Source: an uncultured Collinsella sp.
GTDB taxonomy: Bacteria; Actinomycetota; Coriobacteriia; Coriobacteriales; Coriobacteriaceae
NCBI GenBank assembly: GCA_900547125.1
Contig: URFU01000025.1
Location: forward strand, 1-20,100
DNA: 20,100 bases
Direction of reading: 5' to 3'
Position 1 is the stretch's first letter, and every line of letters begins with the position of its first letter. The position numbers and the translations under genes were made by a program. Below, in pieces: positions 13,290 to 20,100 of the stretch. The notes beneath the pieces were generated by a model. The model made no database searches, was not told where the DNA came from, and saw nothing but the letters and a program-made list of their open reading frames with translations.

Positions 13290-13360
13290 ATGCAGAGTTT
13301 TGCATAAGGCCTTTTCGTGCAGACTTTTGCATGTCATACTGATATGCAAAAGTCTGCACG
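13290..13360. promoter_or_regulatory. Three HipB-type operators, 27-bp spacing
   Basis: Three 16-bp sites start at 13290 (ATGCAGAGTTTTGCAT), 13317 (GTGCAGACTTTTGCAT) and 13344 (ATGCAAAAGTCTGCAC, the exact inverse of the second). The outer dyad TGCA-N6-TGCA is kept in all. Sites 2 and 3 extend to a perfect 17-bp inverted repeat around 11 bp that hold a CATACT -10-like box. The last site ends 14 bp before the hipB start. This suits autorepression by HipB with looping, as known for E. coli hipBA. Confidence 0.8.
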
Positions 13361-13373
13361 TTAGGAGATTGCC

Positions 13374-13844
13374 GTGGATACCCTTCCCATCACCACGCCG
13401 CGCCAAGCTGGCATCTACGTGCGCCAGGCACGCGAGTCACAGGGAATCACCCGTGCGGCCCTCGCTAAAAAAGCCGGTGTTTCGGAGCGCCTGCTCGCAT
13501 CGCTCGAGCTAGGAGATGCCACCGGCATTCGACTCGACAAGCTATTGGCAATCTTCAATGCTCTCGGACTGGCGCTCGCCGCTCAAGGGGATATAGGCGA
13601 AACGAAAAATGAGCAATCAGCCAACGTTCCGCGTGCCGATTTGCAACCTCACAGTACCCCCAGACGCCATCGCGCTCAACGTCCCTCTCATAGCTACCGT
13701 TGCTGCGCCGCCATTCCGGTTCTTGCAGACGCCCCCTTTACGTCTGAACTCTACGACAAAGCCTTCGCAGATTTCGCCATGTCCAATCTCGGAGTCTCGA
13801 TTGCCGCAAACGCATCTGTCCAACCAAAGCCTGACGGGAAATAG
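13374..13844 (+). CDS. hipB: HipB-like antitoxin, XRE-family repressor
   Basis: DNA-binding antitoxin predicted to repress its operon and hold HipA inactive. Start GTG 13374 after AGGAG. Residues about 10-68 form an XRE helix-turn-helix (AGIYVRQARESQGITRAALAKKAGVSERLLASLELG ... LDKLLAIFNALGLAL, shown in pieces). The C-terminus YDKAFADFAMSNLGVSI (about 125-141) fits the tail by which such HipBs contact HipA. The stretch between, about residues 84-124, is rich in Arg, His, Ser and Pro and looks like out-of-frame translation; frame +3 over 13609-13720 reads more naturally. At 156 residues it is longer than E. coli HipB (88). The hipA ATG follows 3 nt after its stop. Confidence 0.85.
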   Translation: MDTLPITTPRQAGIYVRQARESQGITRAALAKKAGVSERLLASLELGDATGIRLDKLLAIFNALGLALAAQGDIGETKNEQSANVPRADLQPHSTPRRHRAQRPSHSYRCCAAIPVLADAPFTSELYDKAFADFAMSNLGVSIAANASVQPKPDGK

Positions 13845-13847
13845 CCA

Positions 13848-15152
13848 ATGGCCACCACATCGCTTCGGACTATTATTTGCGGCGAACCTGCAGGAACGCT
13901 CATGCAAGATGAGAACGGTCTCATCAGCTTTGTCTATGATCAAGACTATGACGGGCCCGCATTATCGATCAACATACCCGTATCAAATCGTACATACAGC
14001 CAACAGGTCATGAATCCATACTTGTTTGGCCTTCTACCCGACAGCGAGGATCAGCGAAAAGCGATTGCTGCCGAATTCGACGTTAGACCCAACAATGCCG
14101 TTGCGCTACTCAGCCATATCGGACTTGACTGTCCGGGTGGAGTGCAGTTTTGTGCCGAAGAAGACGTCAACGCCGTCCTGCATCGCACCAGCGAATACCG
14201 CCCTATAGGCGATCACGAGATTGCGCTGCGTCTCAAGTCAATCAGAGATGACCGCAATGCATCCTGGATGGGCCTAGATGAAAGTTGGTCACTCGGAGGC
14301 AATCAGGGCAAGTTCGCTCTCGCGCTCATAGACGGTCGCTGGTGCGAATGTGTGGGCTCCTCGCCCACGACGCATATTTTCAAAAATGGCGTTATCGGAT
14401 TTAAACTCGAGGCTCTCAATGAGTTTGTCTGCATGAAAAGCGCCCAGCGCGCCGGTATCGCAACGGCAAACGTCGAATATCGTATGTTTGAGGACGAACC
14501 TGCCCTCATTGTTGAGCGCTATGACCGCATGAAAGTCGAAGACGGAACGATCAGGCGTCTACATCAAGAAGACCTCTGTCAGGCACTTGGGGTGATGCCC
14601 GCCCAAAAGTACACGGCAGACGGCGGCCCGACCACCCGCGACATTCAAGAGCTCCTCGTAAATACGAGCCACCATCAACTTAACCTGTATCTGTTTACGC
14701 AAATACTGTTCTTCAACGCCATTATCGGCGCACCGGATGCGCATGCGAAAAACTATTCCCTGCTCCTTGGAAACGACGGCGCAGCCATGATGGCTCGAAT
14801 GTACGATGTCGCATCGGGCTTGGCGTACGAGCGCATGCGCCGCCGGGCGCGCCTTGCCATGAGCATTGGCGGCGAAAATCGTGTGGGGCGCATCGGTCCA
14901 GGCGCTATCCGCCGATACCACGGTATGGGCGACCCCGCGCTGGAGACGGCGCTCACCGATGCCGGGCTAACCGAGAAGTTTTGCTTAGCGACCATGATGG
15001 ACCTCGCCTACGAGGTACCCATTTGCATGGAAGAGGTCATGGACGAATACGCCGACCTGCCCGGCATGGCGGACCTGCGCGAGCATATGCTCGGCCTCGT
15101 CCGCGAAAACTGTCAGCGAACCCTCGACCTCATCAGGGCGGATATGGGCTAG
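13848..15152 (+). CDS. hipA: HipA toxin, Ser/Thr protein kinase
   Basis: HipA kinases phosphorylate a translation factor such as GltX and cause growth arrest or persistence. The protein has 434 residues, close to E. coli HipA (440). It starts with an N1 domain (GEPAGTLMQDENGLISFVY ... YLFGLLPDSEDQR). The kinase has a P-loop-like SLGGNQGKFALAL (148-160), THIFK with ATP lysine K179, VERYDR (222-227), HQEDLCQALG (239-248), the catalytic GAPDAHAKNYS (294-304, D297 and N302) and metal-binding DVAS (320-323). Nothing essential appears lost. The start ATG is 3 nt after hipB. A second, unrelated-looking HipA lies about 7 kb away at 5481. Confidence 0.93.
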   Translation: MATTSLRTIICGEPAGTLMQDENGLISFVYDQDYDGPALSINIPVSNRTYSQQVMNPYLFGLLPDSEDQRKAIAAEFDVRPNNAVALLSHIGLDCPGGVQFCAEEDVNAVLHRTSEYRPIGDHEIALRLKSIRDDRNASWMGLDESWSLGGNQGKFALALIDGRWCECVGSSPTTHIFKNGVIGFKLEALNEFVCMKSAQRAGIATANVEYRMFEDEPALIVERYDRMKVEDGTIRRLHQEDLCQALGVMPAQKYTADGGPTTRDIQELLVNTSHHQLNLYLFTQILFFNAIIGAPDAHAKNYSLLLGNDGAAMMARMYDVASGLAYERMRRRARLAMSIGGENRVGRIGPGAIRRYHGMGDPALETALTDAGLTEKFCLATMMDLAYEVPICMEEVMDEYADLPGMADLREHMLGLVRENCQRTLDLIRADMG

Positions 15153-15170
15153 ACGCCAATCAGCTTCCCA

Positions 15171-15223
15171 TTTCTAAAAGAAGAGAGGGGGCACCTGTCG
15201 CAAAAGACCGGGTGTCCCCTCTC
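15171..15223 (-). terminator. Terminator of pepD, possibly shared with hipA
   Basis: 13-pair stem of 15211-15223 with 15183-15195 and a 15-nt loop. On the minus strand it is followed by TTCTTTTAG, a fair T-tract for pepD. On the plus strand no T-run follows, but the hairpin may still slow polymerase from hipA. Confidence 0.7.
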
Positions 15224-15278
15224 GTAATGTCATTTGCAATCCATCAGCAAAAGTTTTGGATCGCCGTTAATGCGACCT

Positions 15279-16736
15279 TTACGCGGCAAGGCGCTTGAGG
15301 ACGTCGATGAGCAGCTCGTAGAAGCGCTCGGCAGAAGCGAGCTCCATGCTCTCGTCCGGGGTGTGGACATCGGAGAGCGTCGGGCCCACGGCGATGGCGT
15401 CCAGGCCGTGCAGGGCCTCGGCAAACAGGCCGCACTCAAGGCCGGCGTGAATGGACTCGATGCGCAGCTCGGAGCCAAAGAGCTCGCGATAGCTCTCGAC
15501 AAAGACGTCGCGGATCGGCGAATGCTCGGCATAGCTCCAACCGGGATACTCGAACTCGAACTTGGCATCGAAGCCCAGGACATCGGCCAGCGTCTGCAGG
15601 CGGTCCTTGAACTCGTTCTGCAGCGAGGTAATCGAGGAGCGCGGGGACAGCATGATCTTGACCTCGTCGTCAGAAGTGGCAACCACACCGATGTTGGAGG
15701 AAACCTCGACGGAGCCGTCGGTGGCGACGTTGCGGCGAATCACGCCGTTAGGGGCAAGACGCAGGGCGCGGATGAGGGCAAGCGCGGACTTCTGATCCAT
15801 GGCCTCGACCTCGGCGTCGTCGGCAATCTCGACGGTGCAGGTAAAGCCGGGGTCAAAGACCTCGAGCTCGGCAGTGACGTCGGCAATGATGCCCTTTGCG
15901 ATCTGGGCCGCGGCCTCAGCGGCAGCGTGATCAGTGTAGACCAGCTCGGCCTTGCACTCACGGTTGATGGCGTTGTCCTTAGTGCCGCCGTTAAAGCTGA
16001 CGATGGCGGGCTCGCCGGCAACCATCAGGCGGTCGATGATGCGGGCCATGATGAGGTTGCCGTTGCCGCGCTCCAGGTGGATGTCGGCGCCGGAGTGACC
16101 ACCCAGCAGGCCGGAGATCTCGAGCGTAAGGGTGCTGCCGGTCTTGTGCTCGCGCACGATCGGGCAGGTGTAGGTAACGACGACACCGCCGGCGCAGCTG
16201 ACGGTGGCCACGCCCTCCTCCTCGGAATCGAGGTTGATCATGGTGCGGGCGCTAATCTGGGACTTGTCGAGCGTCTCGGCGCCAACCAGGCCAGTCTCCT
16301 CGTCGGTGGTGAACACGCACTCGAGGGCCGGATGAGCAATCGAATCGTCGTTGAGCACGGTGAGCATCAGAGCGACAGCAATGCCGTTGTCGGCGCCCAG
16401 GGTGGTGCCGTTAGCGGTGAGGACGCCGTCCTTGACGACCAGGTCGATACCATCGGTCGTAAAGTCGTGCTCAACGGAGCCAAGCTTGTCGCACACCATG
16501 TCGATGTGGCCCTGCAGCATCACGGTCGGGGCATTCTCGGCGCCGGCAGATGCGGGCTTACGAATGATGACGTTGTAGACCTCGTCCTGATACACGTCGA
16601 GGCCGCGCTCCTTGGCAAACGCAACCAAGAAATCGCTGATGCCCTTCTCGTTGCCAGACCCACGGGGGATCGCGCTGATCTCCTCAAAGAAATGGAACAG
16701 CTGGGCGGGCTCGTAGCCAGTAATCTTGTAGTCCAT
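15279..16736 (-). CDS. pepD: Aminoacyl-histidine dipeptidase (beta-Ala-His dipeptidase), PepD type
   Basis: M20-family zinc dipeptidase that cleaves X-His and other dipeptides in the cytoplasm. From ATG 16736 (4 nt after AAGGAGG) it has 485 residues, normal for PepD; the longer frame to 16841 has no comparable site. Zinc and catalytic residues are visible: QGHIDMVCDK with H77 and D79, LGADNGIAVA with D116, TTDEETGLVG with the E146-E147 pair, LDSEEEG, the lid-domain LGGHSGADIHLERGN, and IHAGLECGLF near the C-terminus. It stands as a single transcription unit between the hipBA operon (convergent) and the PIN module. Confidence 0.93.
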   Translation of the reverse strand: MDYKITGYEPAQLFHFFEEISAIPRGSGNEKGISDFLVAFAKERGLDVYQDEVYNVIIRKPASAGAENAPTVMLQGHIDMVCDKLGSVEHDFTTDGIDLVVKDGVLTANGTTLGADNGIAVALMLTVLNDDSIAHPALECVFTTDEETGLVGAETLDKSQISARTMINLDSEEEGVATVSCAGGVVVTYTCPIVREHKTGSTLTLEISGLLGGHSGADIHLERGNGNLIMARIIDRLMVAGEPAIVSFNGGTKDNAINRECKAELVYTDHAAAEAAAQIAKGIIADVTAELEVFDPGFTCTVEIADDAEVEAMDQKSALALIRALRLAPNGVIRRNVATDGSVEVSSNIGVVATSDDEVKIMLSPRSSITSLQNEFKDRLQTLADVLGFDAKFEFEYPGWSYAEHSPIRDVFVESYRELFGSELRIESIHAGLECGLFAEALHGLDAIAVGPTLSDVHTPDESMELASAERFYELLIDVLKRLAA

Positions 16737-16864
16737 GGTGCCTCCTTGGCGCAACTGGTTAGACAATAAGACATGCGCCTTGTATATTCCCAGACTTCGT
16801 TTGCATAAACCAGTCGAAAACGCCGAGCGCTCTCGCATCATCGGCTAACGGCGAGGAAACGCCA

Positions 16865-16880
16865 CTTTATCAAGATAAAG
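16865..16880. other. AT-rich dyad CTTTATC-AA-GATAAAG
   Basis: Perfect 7-bp inverted repeat a few bases after the PIN toxin stop and upstream of pepD. It has no T-run, so it could be a weak terminator for the toxin operon or an operator for pepD. Confidence 0.35.
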
Positions 16881-16884
16881 CAGG

Positions 16885-17412
16885 TTAGACGGGCCGCGCC
16901 GAAGGGACGTTGGATCCTTCAACCAACTTCAACGCCTGTTGAACGTTAATGCATACACCATTGGTATGCTTAATAAGATTCTTGTCCTCGGTCACGACGT
17001 AATCGGCATCAATGCGATTGGCGACGCCCAGCATCAGGTCGTCCTCAAAGTCGTTGTGATGATACTTGAACACAAAGGAGTCGAAGACCTCGTCTGCACC
17101 GACCGAGGCAATAATCGACTTTTGCCGAATCAGGCGAACGCACGCCCACGCTGTCTCGTCGGCACCGGCGATGGCTTCGGGAGTGAGAGCCCCCTCACGG
17201 CGGGCGTCGGCCTTCATCGTCCTTCCCAGAATGTAATAGACGTCGTTGACAGACAGGGAGGACGAGAAGAGGACGATATCCTCCGCTTCCGCCGCGCGAG
17301 AAAGGAGCTCGACTATCGGCCTGGTCGCATTCGTGCGAGCGAGAAAGTAATCTAGCCAGACGTTCGTGTCGATCAGCAGCTTGAGCACACGTTTCGTTCC
17401 GACGCCGCTCAT
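16885..17412 (-). CDS. PIN-domain toxin (VapC-like ribonuclease)
   Basis: PIN toxins are Mg-dependent RNases, usually cutting tRNA or rRNA. From ATG 17412 it has 175 residues. Acidic active-site residues are all in place: LLIDTNVWLDYF (12-23, D15), a middle SLSVNDVYYILGRT segment, DFEDDLMLGVANRIDADYVV (121-140, D124/D125) and TEDKNLIK (141-148, D143). The ATG overlaps the antitoxin stop as ATGA, which decides the start over an upstream in-frame codon and implies coupled translation. It belongs with the ribbon-helix-helix gene upstream. Pairing of a PIN toxin with a RelB/DinJ-like antitoxin differs from the classical VapB partner but is known. The target RNA cannot be read from sequence. Confidence 0.88.
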   Translation of the reverse strand: MSGVGTKRVLKLLIDTNVWLDYFLARTNATRPIVELLSRAAEAEDIVLFSSSLSVNDVYYILGRTMKADARREGALTPEAIAGADETAWACVRLIRQKSIIASVGADEVFDSFVFKYHHNDFEDDLMLGVANRIDADYVVTEDKNLIKHTNGVCINVQQALKLVEGSNVPSARPV

Positions 17413-17777
17413 AATTCGATCCAATCACTGAATCTCTCGCTCATCATTTGATCGTATAACTCGTCGTAATCAAAGGCTTCATCGGGGCTCGGCCTCTGAA
17501 TCGAGAACCGCTCATAAAAATTCGAAATTAACGCAGCCCCTTCCGAGACGCGGGACGAACTCACCTTCGATCGTATGTCGTCAGGCAGGACTTCGTCATC
17601 ATTCTTTTTTGCGACGGGCATATGACCGTTCTCGGTCAAGTACTGCCACAGCTCCCTCACAGCTTGTGACGGCGTCATGCCGATATGCGCCAGCACGGCG
17701 TCCCCAGCCTCTTTGAGTTGGCGATCCATGCGTACATTCATCTGGACCGGCCGTGAGTCGAGTACCGATATTGGCAT
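17409..17777 (-). CDS. RelB/DinJ-like ribbon-helix-helix antitoxin
   Basis: A 122-residue antitoxin. Residues about 10-50 (VQMNVRMDRQLKEAGDAVL ... MTPSQAVRELWQYLTENGHMP, shown in pieces) match the RelB/DinJ ribbon-helix-helix pattern: a beta strand followed by two helices. The C-terminal half, about 60-122, is acidic and aromatic (DEAFDYDELYDQMM) and probably wraps the toxin. Start ATG 17777 after AAGGAG. The stop overlaps the PIN toxin start. A dyad operator covers its promoter, so autoregulation is likely. Confidence 0.87.
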   Translation of the reverse strand: MPISVLDSRPVQMNVRMDRQLKEAGDAVLAHIGMTPSQAVRELWQYLTENGHMPVAKKNDDEVLPDDIRSKVSSSRVSEGAALISNFYERFSIQRPSPDEAFDYDELYDQMMSERFSDWIEL

Positions 17778-17789
17778 GCTAGCTCCTTC

Positions 17790-17820
17790 TGCTATACATA
17801 TTTATATTTCGAGTATAGCA
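17790..17820 (-). promoter_or_regulatory. Operator/promoter of the PIN module
   Basis: Perfect inverted repeat TGCTATAC / GTATAGCA (17813-17820 and 17790-17797 on the minus strand) around a 15-bp AT-only-like spacer holding TATAAAT, a -10-like word. It lies just upstream of the antitoxin ribosome-binding site, the usual place for a RelB-type autorepressor. Confidence 0.7.
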
Positions 17821-17832
17821 CCATTTACTCAT

Positions 17833-17864
17833 AAAAAAGGGGCGCCCCGACAGGAGTGCCCCTT
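17833..17864 (-). terminator. Rho-independent terminator of clpC
   Basis: On the minus strand AAGGGGC...GCCCC with an inner CTCC/GGGG pairing, then six T residues (17833-17838). It begins about 20 bp after the clpC stop and separates clpC from the PIN module. Confidence 0.9.
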
Positions 17865-17883
17865 CGCAAAGCTATGTTACGCC

Positions 17884-20100
17884 CTACAGCGCGCCGGAAC
17901 CGGCTTGCATCATGCCGCCGGGGCCCGAGGTCACGCCGCCGCTCACGGGCGCGGCGTTGCCGGTGTGCGGTGCCGCCGGGGCGGTATCGCCACCGAGCGT
18001 GCCCGCCGGACGCGGTGCCGGGATCTCGCCCGTGCCGTGGCTAAAGACAAACTTGCCATCGGCCACGTCGCACAGGACGGTATCGCCCTCGCCCCACTCG
18101 CCGGCCAGAAGCTCCTCGGACAGCGGGTCCTCGATGAGCTTTTGGATGGCACGGCGCAGCGGACGCGCACCGTTGGTGAGGTCGGTGCCCTCGGCCACGA
18201 TCTTGTCATAGGCCGCATCGGTGAGCTTGATGTTCATGCCGTTGGCAATCAAACGCTGACGCAGGTCGTCCACCAGCAGGTGCGCGATCTTGGTGAGATT
18301 CTCGCCCGAGAGCTTCTGGAACACCACAATGTCATCGATACGGTTGAGCAGCTCGGGGCGGAACAGACGCTTGAGCTCGCCCATCGCGCGACCACGGATC
18401 TCACTCGACGTGAGACCCTGCTCGCCGGTGGTGCCAAAGCCAACGCTCGCATCCTGCGCAATCTCGCGGGCGCCCACGTTGGACGTCATGATGATCACGG
18501 TGTTGCGGAAGTCTACCGTCTTGCCCTGGCTATCGGTCAGGCGGCCCTCCTCCAGCACCTGCAGCAAGATGTTGAAGATATCGGGGTGCGCCTTCTCGAT
18601 CTCGTCGAACAGCACGACCGAGTACGGGTGACGACGAACGGCCTTGGTGAGCTGGCCGCCCTCGTCGTGACCGACGTAACCCGGAGGGCTACCGATGAGC
18701 TTGGAGACCTCGAACTCGCTACCGAACTCGGACATGTCGAAGCTGATGAGCGCATCCTTGCTGCCAAAGAGGTACTCGGCGAGCGTCTTGGCGAGCTCGG
18801 TCTTGCCCGTGCCGGTGGGACCCAGGAAGATAAAGCTGCCGCCGGGGCGACGCGGGTCCTTGAGCGGCGAGCGGCTGCGGCGCACGGCTTTGGCAACTGC
18901 CTCGACAGCCTCATCCTGACCGATGATGCGCGTCTTGAGCACGCTTTCGGCCTGCAGCAGGCGACGGCTCTCGCTCTCGGTAAGCGAGGACACCGGCACG
19001 CCCGAAGTCACGGACACGATATCGGCGATCTGACTCACATCGATGGTGAGCGGGCTGGCGTCGAGCTCGGCGGTCCAGGCGGCCTTGGCCTCGGCGAGCT
19101 CAATCTCGGCGGCCTTCTGTTGCTCGGTGATCTCGGCGGCCTTGTTCATGTCGTCGCTCTCGGTGGCCTCCTGCGCGGCGGCCTTAAGCTCCTCCACGCG
19201 ATGCTCGGCCTCACGCACCGGCTCGGGCGCGCGATTCGCGGCGATGCGAGCGCGGGCACCGGCCTCGTCAATGAGGTCGATGGCCTTATCGGGCAGGAAG
19301 CGATCCTGGATGTAGCGGTTGGAAAGGTTCGCGGCAGCCTCGATAGCACCCTGCGTATAGCGCACATGGTGATGCTCCTCGTAGCGCGGCTTGAGCGCGG
19401 TCAGGATCTTGACCGTGTCCTCGACGCTCGGCTCCTCGACATCGATGGTCTGGAAGCGACGCTCGAAAGCCGGGTCCTTGGTGAGGTACTTGCGGAATTC
19501 CTCGGCCGTGGTGGCGCCGATAATCTGGAAGGCGCCGCGCGCGAGCACGGGCTTGAGCATGGAGCTCGCGTCGATGGAGCCCTCGGCAGAACCGGCACCG
19601 ATGATGGTGTGCATCTCGTCGATAAACAGGATGACGTCGTCGGCTTCGGTGGCCTCTTGGATCACGTTCTTGAGGCGCTCCTCAAACTCGCCGCGATACT
19701 TGGCGCCCGCCACGAGGCCCGGCAGGTCGAGCGTCCAGATATTCTGGTTCATGAGGTTCTCGGGCACGTTGCCGGCTGCAATCTGCTGAGCCAGGCCCTC
19801 GACGATGGCCGTCTTGCCCACGCCGGGGTCGCCCAGAATGAGCGGGTTGTTCTTGGTGCGGCGCGAAAGAATTTCCATCATACGCTGGACTTCCTTTTCG
19901 CGACCAATTACAGGGTCGAGCTCGCCGTCGCGCGCCTTCTGCGTGAGGTTAGTCGCGAACTGCTTAAGCGTATCGGTGCCACTCCCCTTTTGCTGAGAGG
20001 CATCCGAGCCGCTAAAGAACGGCAGGCCCGCACCGGGACGACCAGCACCGGCGCCGGCGAGCGGACGCTTCTTGTCCTGGTCCTTGGCGGTGAGTTTCTC
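17884..20100 (-). CDS. clpC: ATP-dependent Clp protease ATPase subunit ClpC (N-terminus outside window)
   Basis: AAA+ unfoldase that feeds proteins to ClpP. The last 738 residues are present, and the frame stays open to the window edge, so the ATG at 19881 is internal. In order: a flexible Gly/Ala/Pro linker (GAGAGRPGAGLPFF), D1 with DPVIGREKEVQRMMEIL, Walker A GDPGVGKT and Walker B VILFIDEMH, and a coiled middle domain of about 60 residues (REAEHRVEELKAAAQEA). D2 follows with Walker A GPTGTGKT, the GSPPGYVGHDEGG pore segment and VVLFDEIEKAHPD. It ends in the C-terminal Clp domain and a Gly/Pro/Ala-rich tail of about 45 residues. The short middle domain favours ClpC over ClpB. A strong terminator follows. 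Confidence 0.95.
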   Translation of the reverse strand, partial: EKLTAKDQDKKRPLAGAGAGRPGAGLPFFSGSDASQQKGSGTDTLKQFATNLTQKARDGELDPVIGREKEVQRMMEILSRRTKNNPLILGDPGVGKTAIVEGLAQQIAAGNVPENLMNQNIWTLDLPGLVAGAKYRGEFEERLKNVIQEATEADDVILFIDEMHTIIGAGSAEGSIDASSMLKPVLARGAFQIIGATTAEEFRKYLTKDPAFERRFQTIDVEEPSVEDTVKILTALKPRYEEHHHVRYTQGAIEAAANLSNRYIQDRFLPDKAIDLIDEAGARARIAANRAPEPVREAEHRVEELKAAAQEATESDDMNKAAEITEQQKAAEIELAEAKAAWTAELDASPLTIDVSQIADIVSVTSGVPVSSLTESESRRLLQAESVLKTRIIGQDEAVEAVAKAVRRSRSPLKDPRRPGGSFIFLGPTGTGKTELAKTLAEYLFGSKDALISFDMSEFGSEFEVSKLIGSPPGYVGHDEGGQLTKAVRRHPYSVVLFDEIEKAHPDIFNILLQVLEEGRLTDSQGKTVDFRNTVIIMTSNVGAREIAQDASVGFGTTGEQGLTSSEIRGRAMGELKRLFRPELLNRIDDIVVFQKLSGENLTKIAHLLVDDLRQRLIANGMNIKLTDAAYDKIVAEGTDLTNGARPLRRAIQKLIEDPLSEELLAGEWGEGDTVLCDVADGKFVFSHGTGEIPAPRPAGTLGGDTAPAAPHTGNAAPVSGGVTSGPGGMMQAGSGAL

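Noticed and set aside
15234..16769. Long 511-codon plus-strand frame opposite pepD
   Set aside because: Shadow of pepD; translation is low-complexity and lacks family motifs.

Overview
The window looks like chromosomal DNA of a high-GC Gram-positive gut-type bacterium, most likely class Coriobacteriia (Collinsella or a close relative). This rests on gene content and order: a tRNA-tuf operon, the block disA-ispD-ispF-cysS-rlmB-yacP, and a clpC with a Gly/Pro-rich linker. The genus is inferred from memory of the group; no search was run.

Layout. Positions 1-600 hold a minus-strand operon: promoter, tRNA-Tyr, tRNA-Thr(GGT), tRNA-Met and the start of tuf. Positions 600-1247 are non-coding and carry two separate families of short inverted repeats, one with an exact 80-bp period. 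Positions 1248-3098 hold a GmrSD-like DUF262/DUF1524 nuclease gene broken by one in-frame TGA. Positions 3099-3800 are an accessory junction with phased TGTTGCAT octamers, a duplicated 3' end of tRNA-Thr, a terminator and tRNA-Thr(TGT). Positions 3998-5190 hold a plus-strand pair, a lipoprotein and a two-helix membrane protein, closed by a terminator. Positions 5411-6821 hold a stand-alone HTH-HipA kinase gene behind a long perfect inverted repeat.

Positions 6849-12449 are a compact minus-strand housekeeping operon read as disA, ispD, ispF, cysS, rlmB, yacP/rae1. Most junctions overlap or are 3 nt apart. It joins c-di-AMP synthesis, two MEP isoprenoid steps, cysteinyl-tRNA synthesis, 23S rRNA methylation and a ribosome-linked RNase, and its order resembles the Bacillus subtilis disA-to-yacP region. 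The one large gap, cysS to rlmB, is filled by two tandem copies of a structured element whose helices are kept while their sequences differ. It is the best candidate here for something undescribed.

Positions 12597-13249 hold mntP, a manganese exporter, in plus orientation. Positions 13290-15152 hold a hipBA toxin-antitoxin operon with three operators spaced 27 bp apart. Positions 15279-16736 hold a pepD-type dipeptidase, 16885-17820 a PIN toxin with a ribbon-helix-helix antitoxin and its operator, and 17833-20100 the 3' part of clpC with its terminator.

Overall, core genes are interleaved with small dormancy or defence modules: one nuclease pseudogene, two HipA kinases and one PIN module. 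Three of these modules have a clear dyad operator at their own promoter.
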